Source: CAYRTD01 sp964426915
GTDB lineage: Bacteria; Bacteroidota; Bacteroidia; Bacteroidales; GCA-2748055
Reading direction: 5' to 3'
Assembly (NCBI GenBank): GCA_964426915.1
Contig: CAYRTD010000021.1
Location: 1-39,161, forward strand
DNA length: 39,161 nucleotides
Part shown: piece by piece, positions 1-7,387 of the stretch
Layout: every line of letters begins with the position of its first letter
Position numbering within the stretch: position 1 is the first letter of the stretch
The notes under the pieces: generated by a model
What the model saw: only the letters and a program-made list of their open reading frames with translations
Databases searched by the model: none
What the model was told of the DNA's origin: nothing
Translations under genes and position numbers: made by a program

Positions 1-35
1 CCCATTCGGGGTTGCTACCAACTGACGGTCACACC

Positions 36-119
36 GATCACCGATTACTGATCACCGATTACTGATCACTGATTACCGATCACCGATTACCGCTTACCGA
101 TCACTGATCACCGATTACC
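36..119. repeat. Heptad tandem array, GAT(C/T)AC(C/T)
   Basis: Twelve consecutive 7-bp units fill this stretch without a gap. Eleven fit GAT[C/T]AC[C/T] and one is GCTTACC. The only variation is C/T at units' positions 4 and 7, so pairs of units also form a 14-bp higher-order period. It lies just downstream of the stop codon of the broken response-regulator gene. It has no coding potential that I can support. The unit is too short and too uniform for a CRISPR. Confidence 0.9.
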
Positions 120-128
120 GCCCCCCAA

Positions 129-563
129 TCACCTTTCCTCATCCAGGAACCGGCTTATTTTAAAGAGAAGCTCTGATGGGTCGATGGGTTTTGAAATGTA
201 GTCATCGCAACCCGCCTCAAGACATCTTGCTTTATCTCCATTGATGGCATAAGCAGTTTGAGCGATTACCGGAAGTTCGGGTAAATGTTTCTTGATCTCG
301 ATCGTTGTATTAAAACCATTGAGTCCTGGAAGTTGTATGTCCATTAGGACAAGATCAATTTTACTATTTGTTTTACAAACCTGAATGGCATCTTTGCCAT
401 TGTTGACAAGAATAAGATCTGCATGAGTATCTTCAAGTACTTCTTTCAGGAAATACGAACTCGACGGATCATCTTCAACGATCAGAATGGTTTTGTCCTT
501 CCAGTTATATTTATGAAAATAATCCTCCGTTAGTTCTATTTTTTTATAGGAAGTAATAGATAA
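129..563 (-). pseudogene. Receiver domain remnant of a hybrid histidine kinase, 5' part missing
   Basis: The frame encodes one complete CheY-like receiver domain ending at TGA (129-131). The acidic pair is in IVEDD, the phospho-acceptor Asp follows LVLM in LVLMDIQLPG, and the conserved Lys is in YISKPI. A frame opening at the internal ATG (342-344) would begin one residue before the phospho-acceptor and lose half the fold. Reading upstream, the frame stays open through the acidic pocket and a linker containing NWKDKT, then meets TAA at 564-566. It contains no ATG, GTG or TTG. A linker of this type is usual between the ATPase domain and the C-terminal receiver of Bacteroidota hybrid kinases. 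The stop falls inside the terminal repeat of the adjoining element (561-811). I infer a hybrid kinase whose sensor, HisKA and HATPase domains have been lost. A free-standing regulator with a non-standard start is possible but less likely. Confidence 0.7.
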
Positions 564-811
564 TTAGTGCCTGTCAATAAAGTCGGGTGTCTGTTCCGAT
601 AGCTATCGGAACAGAATGTTCGGGCTCAAGGCTTGCGATCGCGTGTCGCTGAAGCTTTCCGCGAGCGCTGAAGCTACTCTGCGCTGCGTCTTCAGGCAAG
701 CTTTCAGCGGCCGAAGGCACAAGCCGGAAAAAGCGGAGTTTACTGGTGTAAATGAGCTTTTTTCCAGCGAGCATAACGCAGAAAGCGGACTTTATGGACA
801 AACACTAATTA
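561..811 (+). mobile_element. MITE-like element 1 with 26-bp terminal inverted repeats
   Basis: The first 26 bases (561-586) and the reverse complement of the last 26 (786-811) agree at 22 positions. Both begin TAATTAGTG and share TGTC and ATAAAGTC. Inside are a perfect 20-bp palindrome (593-612) and, near the right end, a long hairpin: arm 724-734, arm 756-767, apex TTTAC-TGGT-GTAAA. Its layout matches the element at 1109-1269. No transposase is encoded; open frames on both strands cross the palindrome and look like chance. Non-autonomous transposon or REP-like element is the most economical reading. I could not identify the mobilising enzyme. Confidence 0.7.
593..612. repeat. Perfect 20-bp palindrome in element 1
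   Basis: GTTCCGATAGCTATCGGAAC is identical to its own reverse complement and recurs unchanged at 1137-1156, while the flanking sequence has diverged. It could be a protein-binding site for a dimer or part of a folded single strand; the sequence alone does not decide between these. Confidence 0.85.
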
Positions 812-943
812 AATTTAGGTATATTATTCTACACTGCAAAGCTTTTTTATAAAATTAGGTTATTTTAAATGAGACTGTATAAACAATATTTTTTCAATGT
901 ATTGCGATATTTTGTAAATTATTCAATAATTTAGTCATTTATT
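812..943. other. AT-rich spacer between elements 1 and 3
   Basis: About 130 bases of strongly AT-rich sequence lie between the first element and the inverted third element. I see no convincing open frame, no histidine-kinase-like coding sequence that would restore the broken gene at 129-563, and no clear hairpin. Confidence 0.5.
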
Positions 944-1107
944 TTGTGTCTGTCCGTAATGTCCGATATCTGCACGCCCCCGTAAAAGAGCGGGGCAGGC
1001 TCGCCTCCCGTGGCACTGGCCATCCCTTGGCGGGCAGGCTTGATTTCGAACATTAGCTTCACTGATCTCATGGCCAAATGAAGGTTCGGTTATAATCCAG
1101 ACACTAT
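944..1107 (-). mobile_element. MITE-like element 3, inverted and diverged
   Basis: Bases 946-974 read as the reverse complement of the right end of element 2 with about one mismatch (GTCTGTCC, then TAATGTCCGATATCTGC). Near 1039-1055, CTTGATTTCGAACATTAG corresponds to the complement of the segment after the palindrome in element 2. The far end carries CCAGACACTA. It is therefore a third family member in reverse orientation. The internal palindrome is lost and the central stem is replaced by GC-rich sequence with its own hairpin (CCCCG/CGGGG around 977-995). It abuts element 2 head to head, giving the palindrome CAGACACTATTTAGTGTCTG near 1099-1118. Confidence 0.55.
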
Positions 1108-1108
1108 T

Positions 1109-1269
1109 TAGTGTCTGTCAATAAAGTCGAGAGTCTGTTCCGATAGCTATCGGAACATAATGTTCGAGATCAAGGCGCGCAAAAATTTTAAACCGCAGTA
1201 TACTAGCGTATATGAGGATTTAAAATTTTTGCAGCAACGCAGATATCGGACATTATGGACAGACTCTAT
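1109..1269 (+). mobile_element. MITE-like element 2 with covarying internal hairpin
   Basis: The left end is TAGTGTCTGTCAATAAAGTC and the reverse-complemented right end contains GTCTGTCCATAATGTCCG, a diverged terminal inverted repeat. The perfect 20-bp palindrome of element 1 recurs at 1137-1156. A 14-bp perfect inverted repeat (1179-1192 with 1219-1232) encloses an apex TATAC-TAGC-GTATA, followed by GCAACGCAGATATCGGAC. The outer stem sequence is unrelated to that of element 1, while the apex and the 3' tail are conserved. It ends about 25 bases before the glucokinase start, so it forms much of that gene's upstream region. No protein is encoded. Confidence 0.65.
1137..1156. repeat. Perfect 20-bp palindrome in element 2
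   Basis: Second exact copy of the palindrome at 593-612, at the same relative place, about 29 bases from the left end of its element. It is absent from the diverged inverted element at 944-1107. Confidence 0.85.
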
Positions 1270-1293
1270 TTTGGATGAATAACATAAGAATAA

Positions 1294-2052
1294 ATGAATT
1301 ACAAGAAAGTATTAGGAATTGATATTGGGGGTTCCGGAGTAAAAGGCGCCATTGTCAAAACGAAAAATGGGAAAATGAAAACCAAACGTTTCAGGATTCC
1401 CACTCCACAACCTGCAACTCCCGAGGCAGTGGGAGAAGTGATTTCCAAAATCGTAAAGCACTTCAAATGGAAAGGGCCCATCGGGGTTGGTTTTCCGGGT
1501 GTGGTGCAGAATGGTGTAGCCCGTACGGCTGCTAATGTGGATAAATCATGGATCGACAAAGACCTGAACAAACTTTTTTCAAAGCAAACAGGTTGTCCTG
1601 TACATGTGGTTAATGATGCTGATGCAGCCGGAACAGGTGAGATGAAATTTGGAGCCGGAAAGAAACAAAAAGGTGTAGTGAGTCTTGTAACTGTTGGTAC
1701 CGGACTGGGAACCGTGATGTTTTCAGGAGGTAATCTGGTCCCTAACCTTGAATTGGGTCACATCATATTAAAAGGTGATGATGCGGAAAAATATGCATCG
1801 GATGCAGCACGGAAAGAAGATGACCTAAGCTGGGAGGAATGGGCTGTCAGATTTAATGAGTATTTAGCCCGCCTTGAAGCTCTTACCTGGCCCGACCTGA
1901 TTATTATCGGGGGTGGAGTAAGTAAAAAAGATAAAAAATTCTTCAAATATCTAAAAACAAATGCGAAGGTGGTTCCTGCCGAACTGCTTAATGAAGCAGG
2001 GATAATTGGTGCTGCCCTTGCTGCGAAAAACCAGGCAAAGTTAAAAAAGTAA
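1294..2052 (+). CDS. ppgK: ROK-family glucokinase, polyphosphate-glucokinase type
   Basis: Predicted cytoplasmic sugar kinase of 252 residues that phosphorylates glucose with polyphosphate and/or ATP, feeding glycolysis. The N-terminal phosphate loop GIDIGGSGVKG is at residues 8-18. GVGFPGV is at 64-70, and the sugar-binding/catalytic NDADAAGTGE at 107-116 has the presumed base Asp108. GTGLGT follows at 135-140 and ELGH at 153-156. The cysteine-rich zinc motif of many ROK repressors and ATP glucokinases is absent, as in PpgK-type enzymes, and the length fits that branch. It is a lone gene, divergent from the elements upstream and convergent with the gene downstream. Strict ATP use cannot be excluded from sequence. 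Confidence 0.85.
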   Translation: MNYKKVLGIDIGGSGVKGAIVKTKNGKMKTKRFRIPTPQPATPEAVGEVISKIVKHFKWKGPIGVGFPGVVQNGVARTAANVDKSWIDKDLNKLFSKQTGCPVHVVNDADAAGTGEMKFGAGKKQKGVVSLVTVGTGLGTVMFSGGNLVPNLELGHIILKGDDAEKYASDAARKEDDLSWEEWAVRFNEYLARLEALTWPDLIIIGGGVSKKDKKFFKYLKTNAKVVPAELLNEAGIIGAALAAKNQAKLKK

Positions 2053-2082
2053 TTAGTTGCTGATTGTTTTTCTTATTTTGTT

Positions 2083-2526
2083 TCAGTTATTGATCAGGTG
2101 TTTATTCAGCCATGACACACAGTTTGAGATAGATCTTTCACAGATCTTGCTTTCTCTCTGTACCAATGCCAATTCTTTTCTTCCTGCTTCTGTATTCATA
2201 TCAACACCGGTGAGCAATGAGCAATCACTGAATCCAAACCTGGAGGTAAAATCTTTTTCCAGTTCCTGAATCAGTTTATTTGTGCGGTCTTTTCTTTCAG
2301 TTAAATTCTCAATATTTTCTGAATTATAAAGACTTATAACCATGAAAGAGCCGGTAAGAGCGCCACATGTCTTTTGCAGTCTTCCCATTCCACCTCCAAA
2401 ACCGGAAGCAATATTAACTATCGTACTACTATCAGCTGAAAGAACATCCTGAAAGCTTAATAAGACTGATTGAGCGCAATTATAGCCTTCGTCAAAATAT
2501 TTCACGGCTTTTTCCTGTCTTTTCAT
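2083..2526 (-). CDS. C_GCAxxG_C_C family protein
   Basis: 147-residue soluble protein of the C_GCAxxG_C_C family, whose function is not established. Conserved cysteines are Cys17 (YNCAQS), Cys54 (TCGALTG, after the glycine-rich GFGGGMGRL), Cys102 (DCSLLTG), Cys129 and Cys136. The spacing and the Gly-rich stretch suggest metal or redox chemistry, an inference only. It lies 59 bases downstream of the HD-domain gene on the same strand, so it may be the last cistron of the Rnf operon. No signal peptide is visible. It converges with the glucokinase gene, separated by about 30 bases without an obvious terminator hairpin. Confidence 0.8.
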   Translation of the reverse strand: MKRQEKAVKYFDEGYNCAQSVLLSFQDVLSADSSTIVNIASGFGGGMGRLQKTCGALTGSFMVISLYNSENIENLTERKDRTNKLIQELEKDFTSRFGFSDCSLLTGVDMNTEAGRKELALVQRESKICERSISNCVSWLNKHLINN

Positions 2527-2585
2527 AATATGATTTTTTAGCCCCTAAATGTAATAAAAATCAGGATTATATAGAATCTTTGGCC

Positions 2586-3239
2586 CTAGCAATTGCCTTT
2601 CCATTCATTGAAGAATCTTTCAAGGTAAGCAAGCATATAATTGTGTCTTTCTTCAGCCATTTTTTTTCCCGTGTCAGTATTCATGAGATCTTTGAGCAGA
2701 AGTAATTTTTCGTAAAAGTGATTGATCGTTGGAGAATCACTTTTAATATATTCAAGCGCAGATTTGTATTTTTTTGGTTCAATTTCAGGATCATAAATCT
2801 TCCTGTTTTTAAATCCCCCGTAATTAAAAGTCCTGGCAATCCCAATAGCTCCTATTGCATCAAGGCGATCTGCATCCTGCACAATTTTTAGCTCAGGCGA
2901 CTTTTTCTTATTCTCATTGAGACCTCCCTTGAAAGAAATATTCTCAATTATATAAATTACCTCTTCAACCTTTTCAGTCTCCAGTTTTTCTTTTTTCAAA
3001 AAACCTGTCGCAATCAGTATCCCTTTATCTTCATTACCGTCATGAAATTTATAATCAGCGATATCGTGAAGCAGTGCGCCCAACTCACAAGCCAGGCGGT
3101 CAGCTTTTTCAGTTTCCAGAATTTTACGCGTCAGATTCCACACCCGGTAGATATGCCACCAGTCATGTCCGCCTTCTGCATTTTGAAGATTGCTTTTTAC
3201 AAATTGAACTGTAGAGTCTATAATTTGAGTATTTTGCAT
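2586..3239 (-). CDS. HD-domain metal-dependent phosphohydrolase
   Basis: 217-residue predicted cytoplasmic hydrolase of the HD superfamily, YedJ-like. Metal ligands are visible as His25 in GGHDWWHIYRVW, the His58-Asp59 pair in LLHDIADYKFH, and a distal Asp in QDADRLDAIG (121-130). Family members cleave nucleotides or other phosphate esters; the substrate here is unknown. The gene follows rnfA by 6 bases and is almost certainly co-transcribed with it. That placement may be simple hitch-hiking in the operon or may link it to NAD/flavin metabolism; the sequence does not say. Confidence 0.85.
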   Translation of the reverse strand: MQNTQIIDSTVQFVKSNLQNAEGGHDWWHIYRVWNLTRKILETEKADRLACELGALLHDIADYKFHDGNEDKGILIATGFLKKEKLETEKVEEVIYIIENISFKGGLNENKKKSPELKIVQDADRLDAIGAIGIARTFNYGGFKNRKIYDPEIEPKKYKSALEYIKSDSPTINHFYEKLLLLKDLMNTDTGKKMAEERHNYMLAYLERFFNEWKGNC

Positions 3240-3245
3240 TGTTTT

Positions 3246-3818
3246 TTAAACAATTCCAGCAAACCCCATAAAAGCTAATGCCAGTAATCCACCTACAATA
3301 AATGCTATGGGTACACCTTTCATTGCTTTGGGAACATTTAACAGGTCGAGCTGCTCCCGTATTGACGAGAATAATATGAGGGCAAGGCCGAATCCCAGGG
3401 CATGACCTACCGCAAAGAATACGCTCTGAATAAGATTATATTCATTTTGCACTGTTAATACTGCCACACCCAGAACGGCGCAGTTTGTAGTAATAAGGGG
3501 AAGGAAAATACCCAATGCCTGGTAAAGTGACGGACTAACCTTTTTCAGAATGATCTCCACCAGCTGAACAAGGGAGGCTATGACGAGTATAAAGGTTATT
3601 GTCCTGGCAAATTGAATGCCCAGGGGGGTGAGTACATACACCCAGAGAAGATAGGTTACGGTTGTTGCAATAACCATAACAAAAGTAACGGCACCGGTCA
3701 TCCCAATTGCCGTTTCTACTTTATTGGAAACTCCGATGAACGGGCAAATGCCAAGAAACTGGTTTAATACAATATTACTTACAAAAACAGCCGATATGAT
3801 GATCAGTATATATTCCAT
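3246..3818 (-). CDS. rnfA: Rnf complex subunit RnfA
   Basis: 190-residue polytopic inner-membrane subunit of the Rnf ferredoxin:NAD+ oxidoreductase, homologous to NqrE. About six hydrophobic segments are visible, and the N-terminal NQFLGICPFIGVSN contains the conserved membrane Cys of the RnfA/RnfE pair. The second such Cys lies in TTNCAVLGVAVL. In known complexes these two subunits hold an intramembrane iron-sulfur centre between them. It is the last canonical rnf gene, 2 bases after rnfE. Its length is typical. Confidence 0.95.
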   Translation of the reverse strand: MEYILIIISAVFVSNIVLNQFLGICPFIGVSNKVETAIGMTGAVTFVMVIATTVTYLLWVYVLTPLGIQFARTITFILVIASLVQLVEIILKKVSPSLYQALGIFLPLITTNCAVLGVAVLTVQNEYNLIQSVFFAVGHALGFGLALILFSSIREQLDLLNVPKAMKGVPIAFIVGGLLALAFMGFAGIV

Positions 3819-3820
3819 GG

Positions 3821-4408
3821 CTAATAAAGTTTCTTTTTAAGTTTATTCATCAGCATAATCAGGTATCCCAGTGCTATGAATGCACCCGGAGCGAGGATGA
3901 ACAGCAGCATGCCGTCGCCTTCAATAAATTTGAAGCCGAAGAGTGCCCCTGCACCAAGTAATTCCCTTACGGCGCCAAGCAGAGTAAGGGCAAATGCAAA
4001 TCCGAGTCCCATGCCTGCACCATCAACAAGAGAGGTTAAAACGGTATTTTTGGAGGCATAGGCTTCTGCACGGCCCAAAACGAGGCAGTTAACTACAATA
4101 AGTGGTATGAAAAGTCCCAGAGCATTGAACAGATCAGGGAGGTACCCTTTCATCACCAATTCAACCACAGTTACGAAAGTCGCAATTATTACGATAAAGG
4201 AAGGAATCCTTACTTTGTCGGGAATAAAATTTTTTATAAGTGAAACCACCAGATTGGACATTACCAGAACAAATGTTGTGGCCAGCCCCATACCCAGTCC
4301 GTTTACCGCTGAAGTCGTGACACCCAGGGTAGGGCACAAGCCCAGAAAAAGAACGAAAACCGCGTTATCTTTTATGAAACCTTTACTGAAATTTTGCCAT
4401 TGATTCAT
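3821..4408 (-). CDS. rnfE: Rnf complex subunit RnfE
   Basis: 195-residue polytopic membrane subunit homologous to NqrD and paralogous to RnfA, with inverted topology. The FLGLCPTLGVTTSAVNGLGMG segment (written here as FLGLCPTLGV) and IVVNCLVLGRAEAYA carry the paired cysteines. KNFIPDKVRIPSFIVI is typical of the family. It partners RnfA around the membrane iron-sulfur centre. It follows rnfG by about 38 bases, the largest gap inside the rnf run, and precedes rnfA by 2. Confidence 0.95.
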   Translation of the reverse strand: MNQWQNFSKGFIKDNAVFVLFLGLCPTLGVTTSAVNGLGMGLATTFVLVMSNLVVSLIKNFIPDKVRIPSFIVIIATFVTVVELVMKGYLPDLFNALGLFIPLIVVNCLVLGRAEAYASKNTVLTSLVDGAGMGLGFAFALTLLGAVRELLGAGALFGFKFIEGDGMLLFILAPGAFIALGYLIMLMNKLKKKLY

Positions 4409-4446
4409 ATGCAGGTTTTATTTGAATTGGTTTAGCTGTTATTTTA

Positions 4447-5025
4447 TTAATTTTCCTTCCACTCCATAAACTTATCGTAAGCGCGCTGCACGGCTTCACA
4501 ATAGGCTCTGGAAGTGATTGTTGATGCAGTTATGGCATCTACTTCGCCATTATCCTTGGTTACCGCCAGTTCAAACTCTGAAGGGTCTTTTCCCTGAAAC
4601 TGAAGGCTGAAATCTGATTTTTCTTTCTGGATCTTATCGCCCAATCCGGGAGTCTCGCTGTGTTCAAGCACCACAATGTCGATAATGGTTCCATCCATAT
4701 CGAAGCCCACCATTAATTTGATCAGGCCGCTGAATCCCTTCATGGTCCATGTCTCTATTGCCACTCCCCTGAGTTGTTCTCCATTTTTGGCAGGATAAAA
4801 GACAAGACTGTCTCCGTCGGCAGGCACCTTAAACGATTCCTGATAGGGATTATTATCATAGTCGGGGATAATGTCCTGGATGGCATTGTTGATATTATTG
4901 ATTTCAACCATCCGGATCGGCTCTTTTGTAAGTTCGTAAACGAACCCCAGTGTCCCGGATGCTATGAAGGTGACCATGAACAGGGTCAGAACCATATTTT
5001 TAAAACTTGATTCTTTTTTAGCCAT
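4447..5025 (-). CDS. rnfG: Rnf complex subunit RnfG, covalent-FMN protein
   Basis: 192-residue membrane-anchored flavoprotein. A single N-terminal membrane segment (about residues 10-30) is followed by a periplasmic FMN-binding domain. The flavinylation motif DAITASTITSRA is at 163-174, and Thr169 is the presumed site of the phosphoester-linked FMN. The HSETPGLGDKI segment is also characteristic. It passes electrons between RnfD and the rest of the complex. Its start overlaps the 3' end of rnfD by 8 bases, implying translational coupling. An ApbE-type flavin transferase is needed but is not in this window. Confidence 0.95.
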   Translation of the reverse strand: MAKKESSFKNMVLTLFMVTFIASGTLGFVYELTKEPIRMVEINNINNAIQDIIPDYDNNPYQESFKVPADGDSLVFYPAKNGEQLRGVAIETWTMKGFSGLIKLMVGFDMDGTIIDIVVLEHSETPGLGDKIQKEKSDFSLQFQGKDPSEFELAVTKDNGEVDAITASTITSRAYCEAVQRAYDKFMEWKEN

Positions 5026-6010
5026 TTTTTACTTCTCCAAAACGTTTGGGTTTTACATATTTATTAATAAGAGGGGTGAAGCCGTTCATAAAAAGGATCG
5101 CGAACTGAACTCCTTCGGGATAAGAACCGAAAACCCTGATCAGGACAGTTATTACCCCGATCCCCACGCCATAAATGATCATTCCTTTTTTGGTCATCGG
5201 AGAGGTCACATAATCGGTTGCCATATAAATAGCACCAAGCATTAGACCTCCGGTAAGAAGATGGAACAGGGGATCGGCAAATTTCTGATCGCTGAAAAAC
5301 CACAGGGCTCCGGTAAAAACTGCCACCGTAAGTAAGATACTTACAGGAATGTGCCATGAAATGATTTTTTTCCATAGCAGATAGATGAGTCCGAGTAAAA
5401 GTGCGAATGCAGCAATTTCTCCGGCCGATCCCATCATTTTCCCAAGAAAAAGATCGGAATAGGAGGGTAGTTCTGACATGATTTCCGGCATTGTCATATC
5501 TCCGCCCCGGTTCTCATTTAAAAAGCTTAAGGCTGTAGGACCGGTAGTGGCGTCTGTATATGACCACCATTGCCCGGGTTCGGGGTAGGCAGTCAATGCA
5601 GCCGGAAAGGAGATAAATAAAAATACCCGGCCAACAAGAGCTGGATTAAATGGATTGTTCCCAAGTCCTCCAAAGGTCATTTTACCCACTCCAATAGCGA
5701 CAAACGACCCCAATATTACCATCCATACCGGAAGATTTGAGGGAAGGCAGAAGGCAAGCAGTAGTCCGGTGAGTGCCGCTGAACCATCCAGGTGGGTTGT
5801 TTTTATCTTCATCAGGTATTTTTGAATCAGGTATTCAAAAACTACCGCCGATATAACTGCTGAAAGAGTAATAATGATCATCCCCACTCCAAAATAAAAC
5901 ACAGAAACCGCGAGCGCAGGGAGAAGCGAGAGTACTACTCCGTACATAAGTTTCGGCACCGACTCTTTTGAGGCCACATGGGGGGAGGGGGAAACTGTTA
6001 GAATTTTCAT
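5018..6010 (-). CDS. rnfD: Rnf complex subunit RnfD
   Basis: 330-residue polytopic membrane subunit homologous to NqrB, carrying a covalent FMN. The opening MKILTVSPSPHV and GGLGNNPFNPALVGR are family signatures. The flavinylation site corresponds to DATTGPTALS (153-162), with Thr155 or Thr156 as acceptor. Many hydrophobic segments span the protein. It takes part in the ion-translocating step together with RnfG. It lies 24 bases after rnfC and overlaps rnfG. Confidence 0.95.
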   Translation of the reverse strand: MKILTVSPSPHVASKESVPKLMYGVVLSLLPALAVSVFYFGVGMIIITLSAVISAVVFEYLIQKYLMKIKTTHLDGSAALTGLLLAFCLPSNLPVWMVILGSFVAIGVGKMTFGGLGNNPFNPALVGRVFLFISFPAALTAYPEPGQWWSYTDATTGPTALSFLNENRGGDMTMPEIMSELPSYSDLFLGKMMGSAGEIAAFALLLGLIYLLWKKIISWHIPVSILLTVAVFTGALWFFSDQKFADPLFHLLTGGLMLGAIYMATDYVTSPMTKKGMIIYGVGIGVITVLIRVFGSYPEGVQFAILFMNGFTPLINKYVKPKRFGEVKNG

Positions 6011-6034
6011 ATCCTGGCTTTAGACAAATTTGTT

Positions 6035-7366
6035 TTAGTTCTTTCTGGCACGTATCATAACGCCAACATTAGATTTAGCTATTCTGATATAATCAAGGAG
6101 AGGCCGGTTTGAGGGGCATATATAACTACAGGATCCGCATTCGATACAATCCATAACCCTGTCTTTTTCGCAGCCTTCCCACATTTCTTTAGCCGACATT
6201 GCCTGTAATAAATAAGGTTCCAGTCCACTGGGACATACACCCACGCATTTAGTGCAACGGATGCAGGTAATTACCTCTTTACGGTGAGCTTCATTCTCCG
6301 GTATTACCAGAATGCCGGAACTTCCTTTGACAACGGGAACATCAAGATTGTTGATCGCTTTACCCATCATTGGGCCCCCATTTACTACTTTCCCTGTGTC
6401 ATCGGGTAAGCCGCCAGCAGCATCAATCAGGGTCTGAACGGGAGTACCGATCCGGACAAGAAAGTTTGAAGGATTGTTCAACGACTTTCCGGTAACTGTT
6501 ACCACCCGGTTTATAAGGGGTTTGTTTTTCTGTACTGCCTCATATGCGGCATAAATACTACCCACGTTGAATGCAACAACCCCCACATCTATGGGAAGCC
6601 CGCCTGAGGGCACCTCCCGACCCAGTAATGCTGCCACAAGCTGTTTTTCCCCACCCTGGGGATATTTTACTTTTAAAGCCTGAACCTCTATACCTTTTTC
6701 ATTTTCTGCCAGACCGGTGAGATAATCAATTGCATCGGCCTTGTTATTCTCAATTCCGATAATGGCTTTATTAACTCCCAGTGCTTTCATCATCAGATGA
6801 GTACCCACCATGATTTCTTCGCCTTTTTCCATCATTAAGGCATGGTCGGCGGTGAGGTATGGTTCACATTCAACTGCATTTACGATAAGATATTCTGCTT
6901 TTTTTCCCTGAGGGACGGTGAGTTTTACATGTGATGGAAAAGTTGCACCTCCAAGCCCAACCAGACCGCTAGCCAGAATTTTATTCCTGATCTCTTCTCC
7001 ACTGAGATCTATTTCTTTCCTGATTTCGGCCGACCGGTCGATCTCATCAATCCATTCGTCATTGGCTGTTTTGATCTGAACAGCCATCCGCTTATAACCA
7101 GTGCTATCAAGAAAATTGTCAATTTTCAGAACCTTTCCGGTTACCGACGAATGGATATTTGCAGAGACGAAACCGGCAGATTCAGCGATCAGTTGTCCGG
7201 TTTTCACCTCATCACCTTTTTTCACGAGGACTTTTGCAGGAGCTCCGATATGCTGAGCTACCGGAATGATTACCGTTTCCGGTGTCGGGGCAGGCTCAAT
7301 GCTTTTTCCTGCGCTTAACTTATTTTCAGGTGGATGTACACCTCCTAAAGCAAATGTTTTTAGCAC
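6035..7366 (-). CDS. rnfC: Rnf complex subunit RnfC, NADH-binding
   Basis: 443-residue peripheral cytoplasmic subunit homologous to the NuoF/NqrA fold; it binds NADH and FMN. The N-terminal domain (GGVHPPENK, 8-16) has a biotinyl-lipoyl-like fold. GLVGLGGATFPSHVK (135-149) is the Gly-rich nucleotide segment, followed by an SLBB-like region. Two 4Fe-4S motifs are at Cys368/371/374/378 and Cys407/410/413/417. The length is that of the short bacterial form without a long C-terminal extension. It follows rnfB by 21 bases. Confidence 0.95.
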   Translation of the reverse strand: MLKTFALGGVHPPENKLSAGKSIEPAPTPETVIIPVAQHIGAPAKVLVKKGDEVKTGQLIAESAGFVSANIHSSVTGKVLKIDNFLDSTGYKRMAVQIKTANDEWIDEIDRSAEIRKEIDLSGEEIRNKILASGLVGLGGATFPSHVKLTVPQGKKAEYLIVNAVECEPYLTADHALMMEKGEEIMVGTHLMMKALGVNKAIIGIENNKADAIDYLTGLAENEKGIEVQALKVKYPQGGEKQLVAALLGREVPSGGLPIDVGVVAFNVGSIYAAYEAVQKNKPLINRVVTVTGKSLNNPSNFLVRIGTPVQTLIDAAGGLPDDTGKVVNGGPMMGKAINNLDVPVVKGSSGILVIPENEAHRKEVITCIRCTKCVGVCPSGLEPYLLQAMSAKEMWEGCEKDRVMDCIECGSCSYICPSNRPLLDYIRIAKSNVGVMIRARKN

Positions 7367-7387
7367 CTTATACCTCCTGATGTTTTT

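Noticed and set aside
36..119. Possible CRISPR array
   Set aside because: Units are contiguous 7-mers with no spacers and there are no cas genes; the same applies to the octamers at 38786-38873.
574..852. Open frames of 75 and 78 codons on both strands across element 1
   Set aside because: They cross the palindrome and the hairpin, resemble no protein I know, and exist because both strands of a repeat element stay open by chance.
561..1269. Integron attC sites
   Set aside because: The elements have inverted internal structure, but I see neither the paired R/L boxes with a GTTRRRY core nor an integron integrase or gene cassettes.
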